Shown in pieces: positions 1 through 7,330 of a DNA stretch of 64,000 nucleotides. The stretch's first letter is position 1. Each line of letters starts with the position of its first letter. Origin of the DNA: Streptomyces varsoviensis (GTDB taxonomy: Bacteria; Actinomycetota; Actinomycetes; Streptomycetales; Streptomycetaceae); contig NZ_JOBF01000002.1 in NCBI RefSeq assembly GCF_000718635.1, positions 248,001 through 312,000 of the forward strand, written 5' to 3'. Under the pieces are notes generated by a model. That model did not search any database, was not told where the DNA came from, and worked only from the letters and a program-made list of their open reading frames with translations. Made by a program: the position numbers and the translations under genes.

Positions 1-425
1 AGCCGCAGGAGGCCGGACATCGTCGCGTACGGGATGTTGGAGTTCGTCTCCCGGTAGTCGGCGATGAGTTTGAGCTCGAACGCTTCGAGCAGTTCCGGGG
101 TGAGGTCGTCCACGTCGAAGTGCTCGGCATCGTCGGGCTCCGCCTGCGCTATGAAGCGGACGAACCCCTCGATCTGCCGGACGGTTGTCTCGGTGGTGAA
201 CACGGCGCGCTGTTCCCGCTCCCGCCCGGCGACGCCGGCCAGGGCCCGCACCAGGTGCCGCACCAGTCGGGGGCACGGCAGGTGCGAGAGGTCGAAGCGG
301 CGCTCGATGCCGTCGTCGAAGTGCGCCGAGAACGCGACCGGCCCGATCTCGGGCACGGGATCAGGCGCCGGGGGGAGGTTGTCCGGGGAGGGGAACCGTA
401 CGCGTCGGCCGGGCCGGCGGCTCAT
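1..425 (-). CDS. Partial second recombinase of a tandem pair (N-terminal part only)
   Basis: The reading frame starts at ATG 425 and runs leftward off the window, so only about 141 N-terminal residues are visible. The start overlaps the stop of the upstream tyrosine recombinase gene by four bases (ATGA), which implies translational coupling. The visible part is acidic and helical (VRQIEGFVRFIAQ, then DLTPELLEAFELKLIADYRE), as expected for the SAM-like core-binding domain of a phage-type integrase. No catalytic residues are in view. By analogy with Tn554-type and recombinase-in-trio elements this would be the TnpB-like partner. That role is inferred from gene order, not from motifs. Confidence 0.6.
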   Translation of the reverse strand, partial: MSRRPGRRVRFPSPDNLPPAPDPVPEIGPVAFSAHFDDGIERRFDLSHLPCPRLVRHLVRALAGVAGREREQRAVFTTETTVRQIEGFVRFIAQAEPDDAEHFDVDDLTPELLEAFELKLIADYRETNSNIPYATMSGLLR

Positions 426-1888
426 GCAGCCACCTCCACCCGGTCCAGCACTGCGGCCTGGGCGTCCCACTCCGCCATCGCTGCCAGGACGATCTCCTGG
501 GCCTCGTCCAGGAGGTCCAGGTAGATGTAGACCGTGGACTCGTGGGTGTGTCCCAGCAGTTGCTGCAGCTTCCGCATCGGGTTGCCGATCAGCAGGCGCC
601 TGAGCTCGGCTCGCGCCAGGCGTTGGTCGTCGCGTCGGCCGAGCGCCCGGATCGTCTGCCGCAAGAGCAGCCCCAGCATGTGAACGGCGTAGAGGTGGCG
701 CAGGGTATGCGGGGAAATCGCCAAGTCGATGCCGAATTTCGCGCACCGCTCGTTCGCTCGCCGGAAGGCCGACTGCCAGGTCGATGGGCTCAACGGCTGG
801 CCGTCCTCGCCGAGCCACAGCCACAACGGTTCCCCGGCGCTGCCATCGGGGCACACCCTCGCCAGCCGTCTCCGCTCCGCGGGCCCGATTTTCGCGTAGG
901 ACCAGCCGCGGCCGGTGCCGAGCGTGAGAGCGTGTCGGCCCGCTCGCCGCACCAGCACGGCGCTGTCGCCCCTGGCGTAGGCGCCCTCGGCGAGTCGTCG
1001 GGTCACGAGCTCGTCACGCTCGATGTCGATGAAGTGGTGCAGCGACCGCAGCATCCGCAAGGTCATGAACACAGTGCGGGCCTTATTCCGCTTGGTGACG
1101 GCCTTCGACAGGTGCACGTCGCCCGTTATTCGACGACCAGTGACCAGCGGTGGAATCTCCGGGACGAGCAACGACGATGCCTCGCTCAGCCGCATGCCCG
1201 TGTAGACGATGAGGTCGGCGAACATGGCGTTCCGCTCGCCGTTGCGGCCCCGCCACCGAGGGTCGCGTCCGCCTTCGGGAAGCTCGCCCCTCAGCCCGAC
1301 GTCCCTCCACAGGAGGTAGTCCTCGAAGGACACAAACCGCACCGGTTCGTCCTCCGGGCCGGCGACATGCTCAGCGTTGACCCGCATGGTGCGGGGCCCG
1401 TCGTGCGTCATCACCGTCTTGTCGGCGTACCGGAAGGGCTCCTTGGTCAGCAGCTCCTCGTAGAGCGCCCAGGCCACCCACTTGTCCAGGGCGGCTATCG
1501 AGCGGTTCCAGGTTCCCACCGACACCGAGTCCAGCCCGGAGAAGAGACGAACTCGCTTGTAGGCGCGCAGATCCTCGCTGTCGCACTCCCAGATCGTCTT
1601 GCCGTTGCGTGACTCGCTCAGGAACCGGCAGAAGAGCATCACGTCTCTGCTGTAGCTCTCGATGCTGTTGTCGGCGGTGACGCCCCAGCTATCCAGCTCT
1701 CGAAGGAAGCGGTTCAGGTGCACGTCGTACGAACCATCGGCGCCGAGGATGAAGGGCTGCCCCTCCTTGACGCCAGCTCGGTCCAGGACAGTGCACGGTC
1801 TGACCGTCCAGGCGTCGAGTCTGAGCCCTGCGGTGCGGGTACGCCTCGTCGTACGAAGCTCGACCGTTGCGGACATCGGCGGCAGCAT
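422..1888 (-). CDS. Tyrosine-type site-specific recombinase (TnpA-like)
   Basis: A 488-aa tyrosine recombinase that would cut and rejoin DNA through a phosphotyrosine link. The catalytic set is visible: Arg233 in TGMRLSE, His394 and Arg397 in SPHTLRHLYA, His447 in LLGHTHES, and nucleophile Tyr456 in VYIYLD. Residues 50-160 form the core-binding domain. At 488 aa it is longer than XerC/XerD (about 300 aa), which fits transposon-type recombinases working in pairs. It is coupled by a 4-bp overlap to a second recombinase gene leftward. The start (cat at 1886-1888) lies almost back to back with the truncated rightward gene cluster, so two elements seem to meet here. It appears intact. Confidence 0.88.
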   Translation of the reverse strand: MLPPMSATVELRTTRRTRTAGLRLDAWTVRPCTVLDRAGVKEGQPFILGADGSYDVHLNRFLRELDSWGVTADNSIESYSRDVMLFCRFLSESRNGKTIWECDSEDLRAYKRVRLFSGLDSVSVGTWNRSIAALDKWVAWALYEELLTKEPFRYADKTVMTHDGPRTMRVNAEHVAGPEDEPVRFVSFEDYLLWRDVGLRGELPEGGRDPRWRGRNGERNAMFADLIVYTGMRLSEASSLLVPEIPPLVTGRRITGDVHLSKAVTKRNKARTVFMTLRMLRSLHHFIDIERDELVTRRLAEGAYARGDSAVLVRRAGRHALTLGTGRGWSYAKIGPAERRRLARVCPDGSAGEPLWLWLGEDGQPLSPSTWQSAFRRANERCAKFGIDLAISPHTLRHLYAVHMLGLLLRQTIRALGRRDDQRLARAELRRLLIGNPMRKLQQLLGHTHESTVYIYLDLLDEAQEIVLAAMAEWDAQAAVLDRVEVAA

Positions 1889-2489
1889 GCATCTCCCTGC
1901 GGGCGGGGGTGGAGTGGTGCCGAGACGGCTCTCACGACTGGGTAGTCAGTCGATCATTGAGACAGCGGCAAGCGCCAACATAAAGCCCGAAGACCGCCTC
2001 GCCGGCTTGCTGTTGCTCCTCTATGCCCAGTGGCCCGCCGCGATCTCCCGGCTCACCGTCGACCACATCGAGGAGACTGACGGAGCCGTTCGCATCCGCC
2101 TCGGCGCCGTTCCGGTCGAGCTTCCTACACCCGTCGCTGCCCTGGCCCGACAGCAGGTCGCGGCCCGCCGCAGTCACGCCGTCCTCGGCCGACAAGAATC
2201 ACCTTGGCTCTTCCCCGGCGGCCAGCCCGGCCGACCGATCAGTGCCTGGGCCATGGGCGAGAGGCTCCGCAAACTCGGCATCCGGCTCGCGGAAGCCCGC
2301 TCGACCGCACTGTTCCAGCTCGCCACCGAGCTGCCCGCCGCGGTCCTCGCCCGCACCCTCGGCCTCGACATCACCGTTGCCGTCAAATGGCAGCGAGCCG
2401 CCGCCGGAGACTGGGCCGCCTACGCAGCAGAGATCAGCCAACGAGCCACCCGCCATCTCCAAGGAGAAGACGTACATGCCCCTCGATGA
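1887..2489 (+). pseudogene. 5'-truncated recombinase-like gene fragment
   Basis: In-frame coding of about 200 aa from ATG 1887 to 2489. The convincing part starts near 1970 (KPEDRLAGLLLLLYAQWPA) and continues through SPWLFPGGQPGRPI and TALFQLATELPAAVLARTLG. I recognise this as the C-terminal third of a large recombinase-associated protein common in Streptomyces integrative elements. The N-terminal two thirds are absent, and the sequence before 1970 reads as the non-coding back of the leftward recombinase gene. The fragment therefore probably results from insertion or rearrangement at about 1890-1970. The ATG is incidental. The 3' end overlaps the next ORF by 14 bp. Confidence 0.55.
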
Positions 2490-2970
2490 CCAGAGCACCT
2501 GGGCTCTGCTCCGACAGCTCGATGACCCGCAGCACATGGAGTTTCCCCGTGGCTACGACCCTGGCGCCACCCGAGCCCGGTTTGAGCAGCTCGCAGTCCG
2601 TTTGGACGCGCGGTTCCAGTGCACCTGCACCGTCGACCGCCAGGTCCAGGACGCCAGCCACCACGGGACGATCGTGGTCCCGGCAACCGCCGCCGACAGC
2701 GCCGAACACATCACGGTGACCATCAGCAACTTCGGGAACCTGGCCGTCGTGACCTTGGGCAACCCCGGGAGCTACAACGAGGAAGAAGAGCGCGAGCTCT
2801 TTCACCCCAGCGACCGACTCCGCGTCGAGGAAGAACTCGAAGCCCTCGGCTACACCGTCATCTCAGAGCACCTGCTCTGGACGAGATACGAGGGCGTCAG
2901 CGACCTCGTCTCCTACTACCCGCCCGAGCACCCCCCGACGTGGTGGATCCGCTTCTTCGACTACCTGTGA
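2476..2970 (+). CDS. Hypothetical protein, 164 aa
   Basis: ATG 2476 opens a 164-aa frame (starts MPLDDQSTWALLRQL, ends TWWIRFFDYL) overlapping the end of the preceding fragment by 14 bp and ending 12 bp before the next ORF. It is acidic, soluble, rich in aromatic residues near the C-terminus, and has no motif I can name. Codon use fits the neighbourhood (G/C in third position), so it is probably or recently a real gene. Its place between two recombinase fragments suggests cargo or a partner of the same mobile element. Function unknown. Confidence 0.55.
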   Translation: MPLDDQSTWALLRQLDDPQHMEFPRGYDPGATRARFEQLAVRLDARFQCTCTVDRQVQDASHHGTIVVPATAADSAEHITVTISNFGNLAVVTLGNPGSYNEEEERELFHPSDRLRVEEELEALGYTVISEHLLWTRYEGVSDLVSYYPPEHPPTWWIRFFDYL

Positions 2971-2982
2971 TTCCCGCCTGCG

Positions 2983-3579
2983 GTGTCCTCGGCAGAGGCA
3001 TTCCGAGAGTTCCAATACCCGAGCCCACCATTACGGGTCAGCCAGGAGCGACGCCGTGAGGCTGTCGACCGGGTCACCGCGTTGCAGTTCGACCGCCGCG
3101 GCACCCGCGTCTGGCGCAAAGCACAAGGACTCCTGGACTCCGAGCACGTGCGGCGGGCCATCGGCGAAGTCGCCACGGCCTACGGCATCTGCCTGGAACC
3201 CCACAACGTCGCGGCCGGCGGCCAAAGCTGCCCACTGCGCTTCCGCTGCATCGGCTGCGACCACTTCCGCACCGACGTCTCCTACCTACCTGACCTGGAG
3301 CGATACCTCTCAGATCTCCTCCGCAGCCGGGAGCGGCTGATGTCGGCCTTCGAGGCCGACGACTGGGCCCGCAGCGAAGCGATGCCCTCCGAAGAGGAGA
3401 TCAGTCGGGTCCGCCGTCTGATCAACCGGGTCAAGGCAGACCTGGACGACCTCTCGGACGAAGAACGTGCCCAGATCGAAGTCGCGGTCGCCGTGGTCCG
3501 CCGCGGCCGCTCAGTGATGCTGGGCATGCCCCGCGTCGGCCAGCCACTTCCCGACGTCAGGCCCTGGAGGCTGCCGTGA
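2983..3579 (+). pseudogene. C-terminal fragment of a TnpB-like recombinase partner
   Basis: A GTG at 2983 opens 198 aa, but the recognisable sequence starts mid-protein at about residue 15 (RREAVDRVTALQFDRRGTRV). It continues through a cysteine cluster (SCPLRFRCIGCDHF), then TDVSYLPDLERYLSDLL, then VMLGMPRVGQPLPDVRP. I know this as the C-terminal part of a long site-specific integrase found immediately before DUF6262 genes in Streptomyces. The catalytic recombinase domain is missing, so this is a 5'-truncated remnant and the GTG is a chance start. The stop overlaps the next gene by four bases (GTGA), preserving the ancestral coupling. Confidence 0.6.
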
Positions 3580-3998
3580 TCCCTGCCCTGCGTAACGGCC
3601 GTCAGGCCGACACCGAGCGGCGCCGACAGCGGGTCGCCAGCGCAGTGAAGAGCGCCGCGGGGAACGGCACGCCCACCAGCGTCTCGGCCATCGCCCGGCA
3701 AGCCGGAGTAGACCGCAGCTTCCTCTACCGACACCGCGACCTCCTGGAGATCGTGCACGCGGCCGAGCTCGAACCTGCGGCTCAGGACCCGGTAGGCACT
3801 TCGCCGGTGAGCCGAGCCTCGCTTCAGGCCGACCTCGCGAACGCCCAGGCTCGCAACACTCGCCTGGCCTCCCGCATTCAGCAGTTGGAGAGGCGGCTCT
3901 CGCAGGTGCTGGGAACGCAGGCATGGCAGGAATCGGGCCTCGGAGCCCCAGCAGACATCGACGAGTTCCAACGCAAGATCACGAGGCTGGAGCAGTAG
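3576..3998 (+). CDS. DUF6262 (TnpC-like) protein, cut short by an in-frame amber codon
   Basis: GTG 3576 overlaps the stop of the upstream fragment (GTGA). The 140-aa product has an N-terminal helix-turn-helix (TSVSAIARQAGVDRSFLYRHRDLL, about residues 32-55) and a C-terminal coiled coil (QADLANAQARNTRLASRIQQLERR). This is the layout of DUF6262 proteins, which sit downstream of paired recombinases in the place of TnpC of Tn554. The frame is stopped by TAG at 3996-3998 but continues in the same frame to a TGA at 4098-4100 with good heptad-like sequence (NVELTASLEED). The stop therefore looks like a nonsense mutation that removes the last part of the coil. Confidence 0.7.
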   Translation: MIPALRNGRQADTERRRQRVASAVKSAAGNGTPTSVSAIARQAGVDRSFLYRHRDLLEIVHAAELEPAAQDPVGTSPVSRASLQADLANAQARNTRLASRIQQLERRLSQVLGTQAWQESGLGAPADIDEFQRKITRLEQ

Positions 3999-4083
3999 AA
4001 CGTGGAGTTGACCGCCTCGCTGGAGGAGGACCGATCCGGTCTCGATGCCGCGAGGGAGGCCAACCGGGACCTGACCAGAGCTC

Positions 4084-4761
4084 TCAACCAGCGCGGTTGA
4101 GACGCCCAGCCGTCACCGCCTCTTGCATGCGACCCGCCCGCCGAATGAGGCCACAAGTGCCGACAGCAAGCGTCCAGAACAGGAGAGGAAGAGCAGCGAC
4201 CCGTTCCATACCTCCCATGCCCAGACCGAGGTAGTGGTGGGAGAGGAACAGCCCGAAGGCCGTGAGTGCGGTGACCCCCAGCAAGCTGGTGCCCCACCGC
4301 AGGGGGGTCGGTACGTGTTCTGCCAGGCTGAACCCCGCCACGCCGAGACCGATGTTGCCCGCTGCCATGATGAAGAGGGCGCCCAAGAGATGCTGGTTCT
4401 CGTTGGCGTCCGCAGGAGCCAGCCCGGCCAATACGAATCCCACGCCGGCACCGGCGAGCAGCAGACGGGCCACGGCAGCGGCCCGTCCCCTGCGCCAGAG
4501 GACACCACCGGTCAGGGCAGCACCGACAACGAACAGCACTCCCAGGGCGACGAACGAAACATTCATCAGACCGTGCTCGGGGGAACAGATATACCGCGGC
4601 TCGGGCTCTGGCTGCAGAGCGCAGTGAGCGTTGCCTAAGTCGCTGATGTTGTTCTGCGCCCAGCTATACGGTCTGGCCCAAGCCGACTCGACAATCCAGT
4701 GGGTGACGAAGAATTGCACCACGCCCACGATCCATGCCGAGCACCCGATCCGGACTCTCAC
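4084..4761 (-). CDS. DUF998 family membrane protein
   Basis: A polytopic membrane protein of 225 aa from GTG 4761; an upstream ATG at 4806 would give 240 aa. I prefer GTG 4761 because GGTGG lies seven bases ahead and the family usually begins just before the first helix (CSAWIVGVVQFFVTHWIVESAW). The signature NNISDLGN followed by a conserved Cys (HC) and six hydrophobic helices match DUF998. Function is unknown in the family. Its stop lies inside the last 17 bp of the convergent, extended DUF6262 frame. No operon partner is visible. Confidence 0.75.
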   Translation of the reverse strand: MRVRIGCSAWIVGVVQFFVTHWIVESAWARPYSWAQNNISDLGNAHCALQPEPEPRYICSPEHGLMNVSFVALGVLFVVGAALTGGVLWRRGRAAAVARLLLAGAGVGFVLAGLAPADANENQHLLGALFIMAAGNIGLGVAGFSLAEHVPTPLRWGTSLLGVTALTAFGLFLSHHYLGLGMGGMERVAALPLLFWTLAVGTCGLIRRAGRMQEAVTAGRLNRAG

Positions 4762-4804
4762 CTGTCCACCTTCCGCCACGCGAATAACGTGCGGACAGCC
4801 GATC

Positions 4805-5347
4805 ATGCGGCGCCGGACTCAGGCGCTCCGACAAGCCCCCCGGAACGGGGTGGGGGAGACCCTACTGCGGCCGGGAGCAGGGGTCCGCGGAACGAGTGTC
4901 ATCACAAGTAGCGCCACAGGTGTTGCACACGGTATTGTCGCTCACACCGGCGCTGAGCTGCACAAAGTGACCTCCACTCGCCTCGCGCCACACGGTCGCC
5001 CCCAGAGAAGGCGGTCGGCCCCGGTCCCGTACGCGATCCTCGACAGCCTGCCCGCCACGTTCAGCGGCAGGCCGCTGTGGGACTGGCATGCCGATGCCGC
5101 GTGGACCTACCAGGTGACCTCGGTGGGGGAACGCGACGACCAGGTGCAGTGGCTCGCCGACCGCGTGCGCCACGGTGTGGTGGGGCGCAGCGGCGACCGC
5201 TGGTCCTACGACTTGGATGTTCCTGAAGCCCGGGTCATCGACCGGGCGTTGGAGCACGACAGCGGTGGCGAGCCGTCCGTGTCGGCGGCAGGCAGTATCG
5301 TTTCCTACGTGCAGCGGTTCACGATCACCGTGTCCTCTGCCGCATAA
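4805..5347 (+). CDS. Phage-derived ORF, possibly tail-terminator-like
   Basis: The frame is open from ATG 4805, but convincing protein begins near 5035: PYAILDSLPATFSGRPLWDW, then WTYQVTSVGERDDQVQWLADRVR, ending IVSYVQRFTITVSSA. A beta-rich tail with a TYQVTSVG-type core resembles the small tail-terminator or minor-capsid proteins of actinophage tail operons. That assignment is from memory and tentative. The segment 4805-5030 has poor coding character, so the gene is probably 5'-damaged or the start is wrong. It is followed directly by frame-broken tail-assembly-like sequence, which supports a decayed prophage. Confidence 0.35.
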   Translation: MRRRTQALRQAPRNGVGETLLRPGAGVRGTSVITSSATGVAHGIVAHTGAELHKVTSTRLAPHGRPQRRRSAPVPYAILDSLPATFSGRPLWDWHADAAWTYQVTSVGERDDQVQWLADRVRHGVVGRSGDRWSYDLDVPEARVIDRALEHDSGGEPSVSAAGSIVSYVQRFTITVSSAA

Positions 5348-5592
5348 CTGATTGCCCTCACCGCGGAGGCCCGCGCGGACGCCAGGCCCAAGGCCAGGCG
5401 CACCCCCTGGAGTTCAAGGGGCAGGGCCTCGGCGCGGGACGCTGCCCCAGAAATGGGAGCGGACCTGTGTCCCCGAAGAAGCCTGCCGCCCAGACCCGAT
5501 TCCTGCGGCGCGGCCGCCGCCACCATCCACGAGCACGGCGAGGACTGACGGTGGCCCGCCCCGCACCGGGCCCCGCCTCCGCCGAGGGCGCG

Positions 5593-5612
5593 CCCCTCCG
5601 CCGGCGGAGGGG
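5593..5612. terminator. Perfect 20-bp hairpin between two phage-remnant pieces
   Basis: Two 10-base complementary arms, C4TCCGCC and its complement, meet without a loop at 5602/5603. The hairpin sits between the end of the first tail-assembly-like fragment and the ATG at 5628. No T-run follows, so if it terminates transcription it would be of the U-less actinobacterial type. Confidence 0.35.
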
Positions 5613-5702
5613 GCGTGGGCAGCCAAGATGGATCGCCTGCGTCAGCGCGCCCGTCCCCGCGACAAGCTACGGATCTGCGATGACGAGCAGCTACGCGAGA
5701 AG

Positions 5703-5764
5703 GCCGACGAGGCCGAGCGGGCGGCGGAGCGGGCCCGCTCCGCCGCCCGCTCGGCCTCGTCGGC
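5703..5764. repeat. Perfect 62-bp palindrome, no spacer
   Basis: The centre is GGGCCC between 5733 and 5734. Every base from 5703 to 5764 pairs with its mirror (31-base arms, 0 loop); the match fails at 5702/5765. The left arm reads as coiled-coil coding sequence (DEAERAAERAR) and the right arm is its exact reverse complement. The reading frame on the two sides differs. This looks like an inverted duplication of coding DNA rather than an evolved operator. Confidence 0.85.
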
Positions 5765-6048
5765 GACGGAGCGGCGGCCCGGCGCGCGGCCGACGCGGAA
5801 GCGGCCAGCCAGGCCGCCCGCGCCACTGTGGACGACGCATCCGACGTCCTGACCTCCCTGGCACTGCCGCGCCCCGTCCTGGAGGAGCTGATCGCCGCGC
5901 ACCCCCTACGGACGAGCAGGCCCAGGAAGGGGCGGTGTTCAACCACGAGAGCTTTCCCCCGGCGCTGATCTCGAAGAGGACCGCCGATGCCGGCGAGCTG
6001 TCAATGTTGGTTCCGCTCGGTGGTTGCACAGCTAAAGGAGGGCGGTAA

Positions 6049-7000
6049 GCGAGGTCGGTATCCCGGTGCCGTCACGGTCACCAACCTTGTGCGCTGGGAG
6101 TGGATTCGCTCACGGCAGAGATGCAATAGCTTCGAAGGACTGGAACCTGCTGCGGAGTCCATGTCAACGTACAACGTCCCCGGAAAATGTGTCCATTAAG
6201 GGACGTGAGGCGCTGCTCTAAGTTGAGTGCCTGCCGACTGGGCGCAGACAAAGTCGAGATGGCCCTTCGACGCTGAAGGCTTCCACGAAGCCCTGACGTG
6301 AGGATTACTCCTGTCCGAAGCCACCGTGCGTTCCCTGCGGTTTACCGCCCCGGTTCTCTTCATCCTCGGCGTCTTGGAAGGCTCGACCGCGTCACGACGC
6401 TGGGATCATGGCACTCTCGCCACCGCCCTGTGCCTCTGCGTCTGCTCAGCCTTCCTCTTTGTGGAGGACCAGATACAGCGCGGCTATCGCTGTGATCGCA
6501 CGGTTCTTGCGCATATCGCTGCTCACCCTGGTGCCTTCATTCTGCAAGTTGCTCGCGCCGTCGGTTTCGGCGAGCGAGTGGTGGTCCGTAGCCTTCGCCG
6601 CCCCACTGATGAAGGCTTCCTCGTTTTGGAATCGGACGGTGCGATGCCAGCTCTCCGGTCGCACCGACTGGCTTCGTAGACCCTCGGCCTCGGGTCGGGC
6701 AGAGGATTCCGTGCAGCATAGTCCTGTATATAGCCGATGAGCCGCGGTTAGCCAAACCGGGGATCATCCACACCCTGGATGTAGTTCGCACCGGCTGCTA
6801 GGCGGTGGACCGGAAGCGAACTGCGCCCTGCTGGCCCGCACTCGGCACCTACCGCCGCAATGAACGGCAAGATGGCGGCTGAATCGTCATACACCTTCCC
6901 GAGTGCGGGAACGGCTGGCGACTGTTGTCAGCCGAGCGGGTGGGGGGCCTGCTTCTCTTCTCCAGGCGGGTCCCTCGCTCACATCTCACAGAAAGCTCTC
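6049..7000. other. Gene-poor stretch before xis
   Basis: About 950 bp with lower GC and no strong gene. It holds a spaced inverted repeat ACGTCCC (6174-6180) / GGGACGT (6200-6206) around a relatively A/T-rich loop, possibly an insertion-sequence end or a terminator. A weak ORF lies at 6326-6679. The in-frame extension upstream of the excisionase ATG (6860-7000) has no protein-like character and is better read as its leader. Confidence 0.5.
6326..6679 (+). CDS. Doubtful 117-aa ORF, possibly a winged-helix remnant
   Basis: The second half (RTVLAHIAAHPGAFILQVAR, then VVVRSLRRPTDEGFLVLESD) reads like the recognition helix and wing of a small winged-helix regulator. The first half is irregular. 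There is no clear ribosome-binding site at the ATG. It may be the 3' part of a broken regulatory gene of the mobile element. Confidence 0.25.
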   Translation: MRSLRFTAPVLFILGVLEGSTASRRWDHGTLATALCLCVCSAFLFVEDQIQRGYRCDRTVLAHIAAHPGAFILQVARAVGFGERVVVRSLRRPTDEGFLVLESDGAMPALRSHRLAS

Positions 7001-7246
7001 ATGCCCACACAGTACGAACCCACTCTTGGCGCAGCGTTCCTGACCGTCAAGGATGCCGCTGCGTATCTTGGTCTGTCGCCGCACACGCTCTACGTCTGGC
7101 GGCATCGGCGGCAGGGCCCGCCGAGTTTTCGGATGGGGCCGCGCGGCCGTGTCGTGTACAGACGTGATTCCCTCGACGGCTGGATTCACGAACAGGAGCA
7201 AGCCGACTCCCGTTCCAATGAGGCTCTCAACCCGTTGAATACTTGA
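7001..7246 (+). CDS. xis: Excisionase-type MerR/AlpA helix-turn-helix protein
   Basis: An 81-aa DNA-binding protein starting at ATG 7001 (MPTQYEPT). It has the compact winged-helix of AlpA/Xis proteins: FLTVKDAAAYLGLSPHTLYV, then WRHRRQGPPSFRMGPRGR, then VVYRRDSLDGWI. Such proteins bend attachment-site DNA and steer the integrase toward excision. The upstream AGAAAGC is a weak ribosome site. The frame is open 47 codons further upstream, but that part is not conserved-looking. It lies directly before the integrase gene, the usual xis-int order of actinomycete integrative elements. Confidence 0.8.
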   Translation: MPTQYEPTLGAAFLTVKDAAAYLGLSPHTLYVWRHRRQGPPSFRMGPRGRVVYRRDSLDGWIHEQEQADSRSNEALNPLNT

Positions 7247-7330
7247 GTGCGGTATCGATTTGGTCGCCCCCCAGCCCCTGACGCACAACGTTGTAGGGGG
7301 CGTCTGCATTGTCGAAAGAGAGAGGTTCTC

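Larger units (their letters stand above)
5348..6048 (+). pseudogene. Decayed phage tail-assembly-like coding sequence, several frameshifts
   Basis: No single frame is open, but phage-like sequence can be followed across frames: LTAEARADARPKARRTP, shifting at a C5 run to PLEFKGQG, then LPQKWERT. A second start at ATG 5628 gives MDRLRQRARPRDKLRICDD and QLREKADEAERAAERAR. After the palindrome the frame changes to ADAEAASQAARATVDDASDV and VLEELIAAHP, then at another C-run to PTDEQAQEGAVFNHESFPPA. These pieces resemble tail-assembly chaperone genes of actinophages. At least four indels in under 600 bp argue for a dead remnant rather than one sequencing error. Confidence 0.4.

Noticed and set aside
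6860..7000. Upstream extension of the excisionase gene to ATG 6860
   Set aside because: The extra 47 residues have no resemblance to AlpA/Xis proteins, and codon use is poor.
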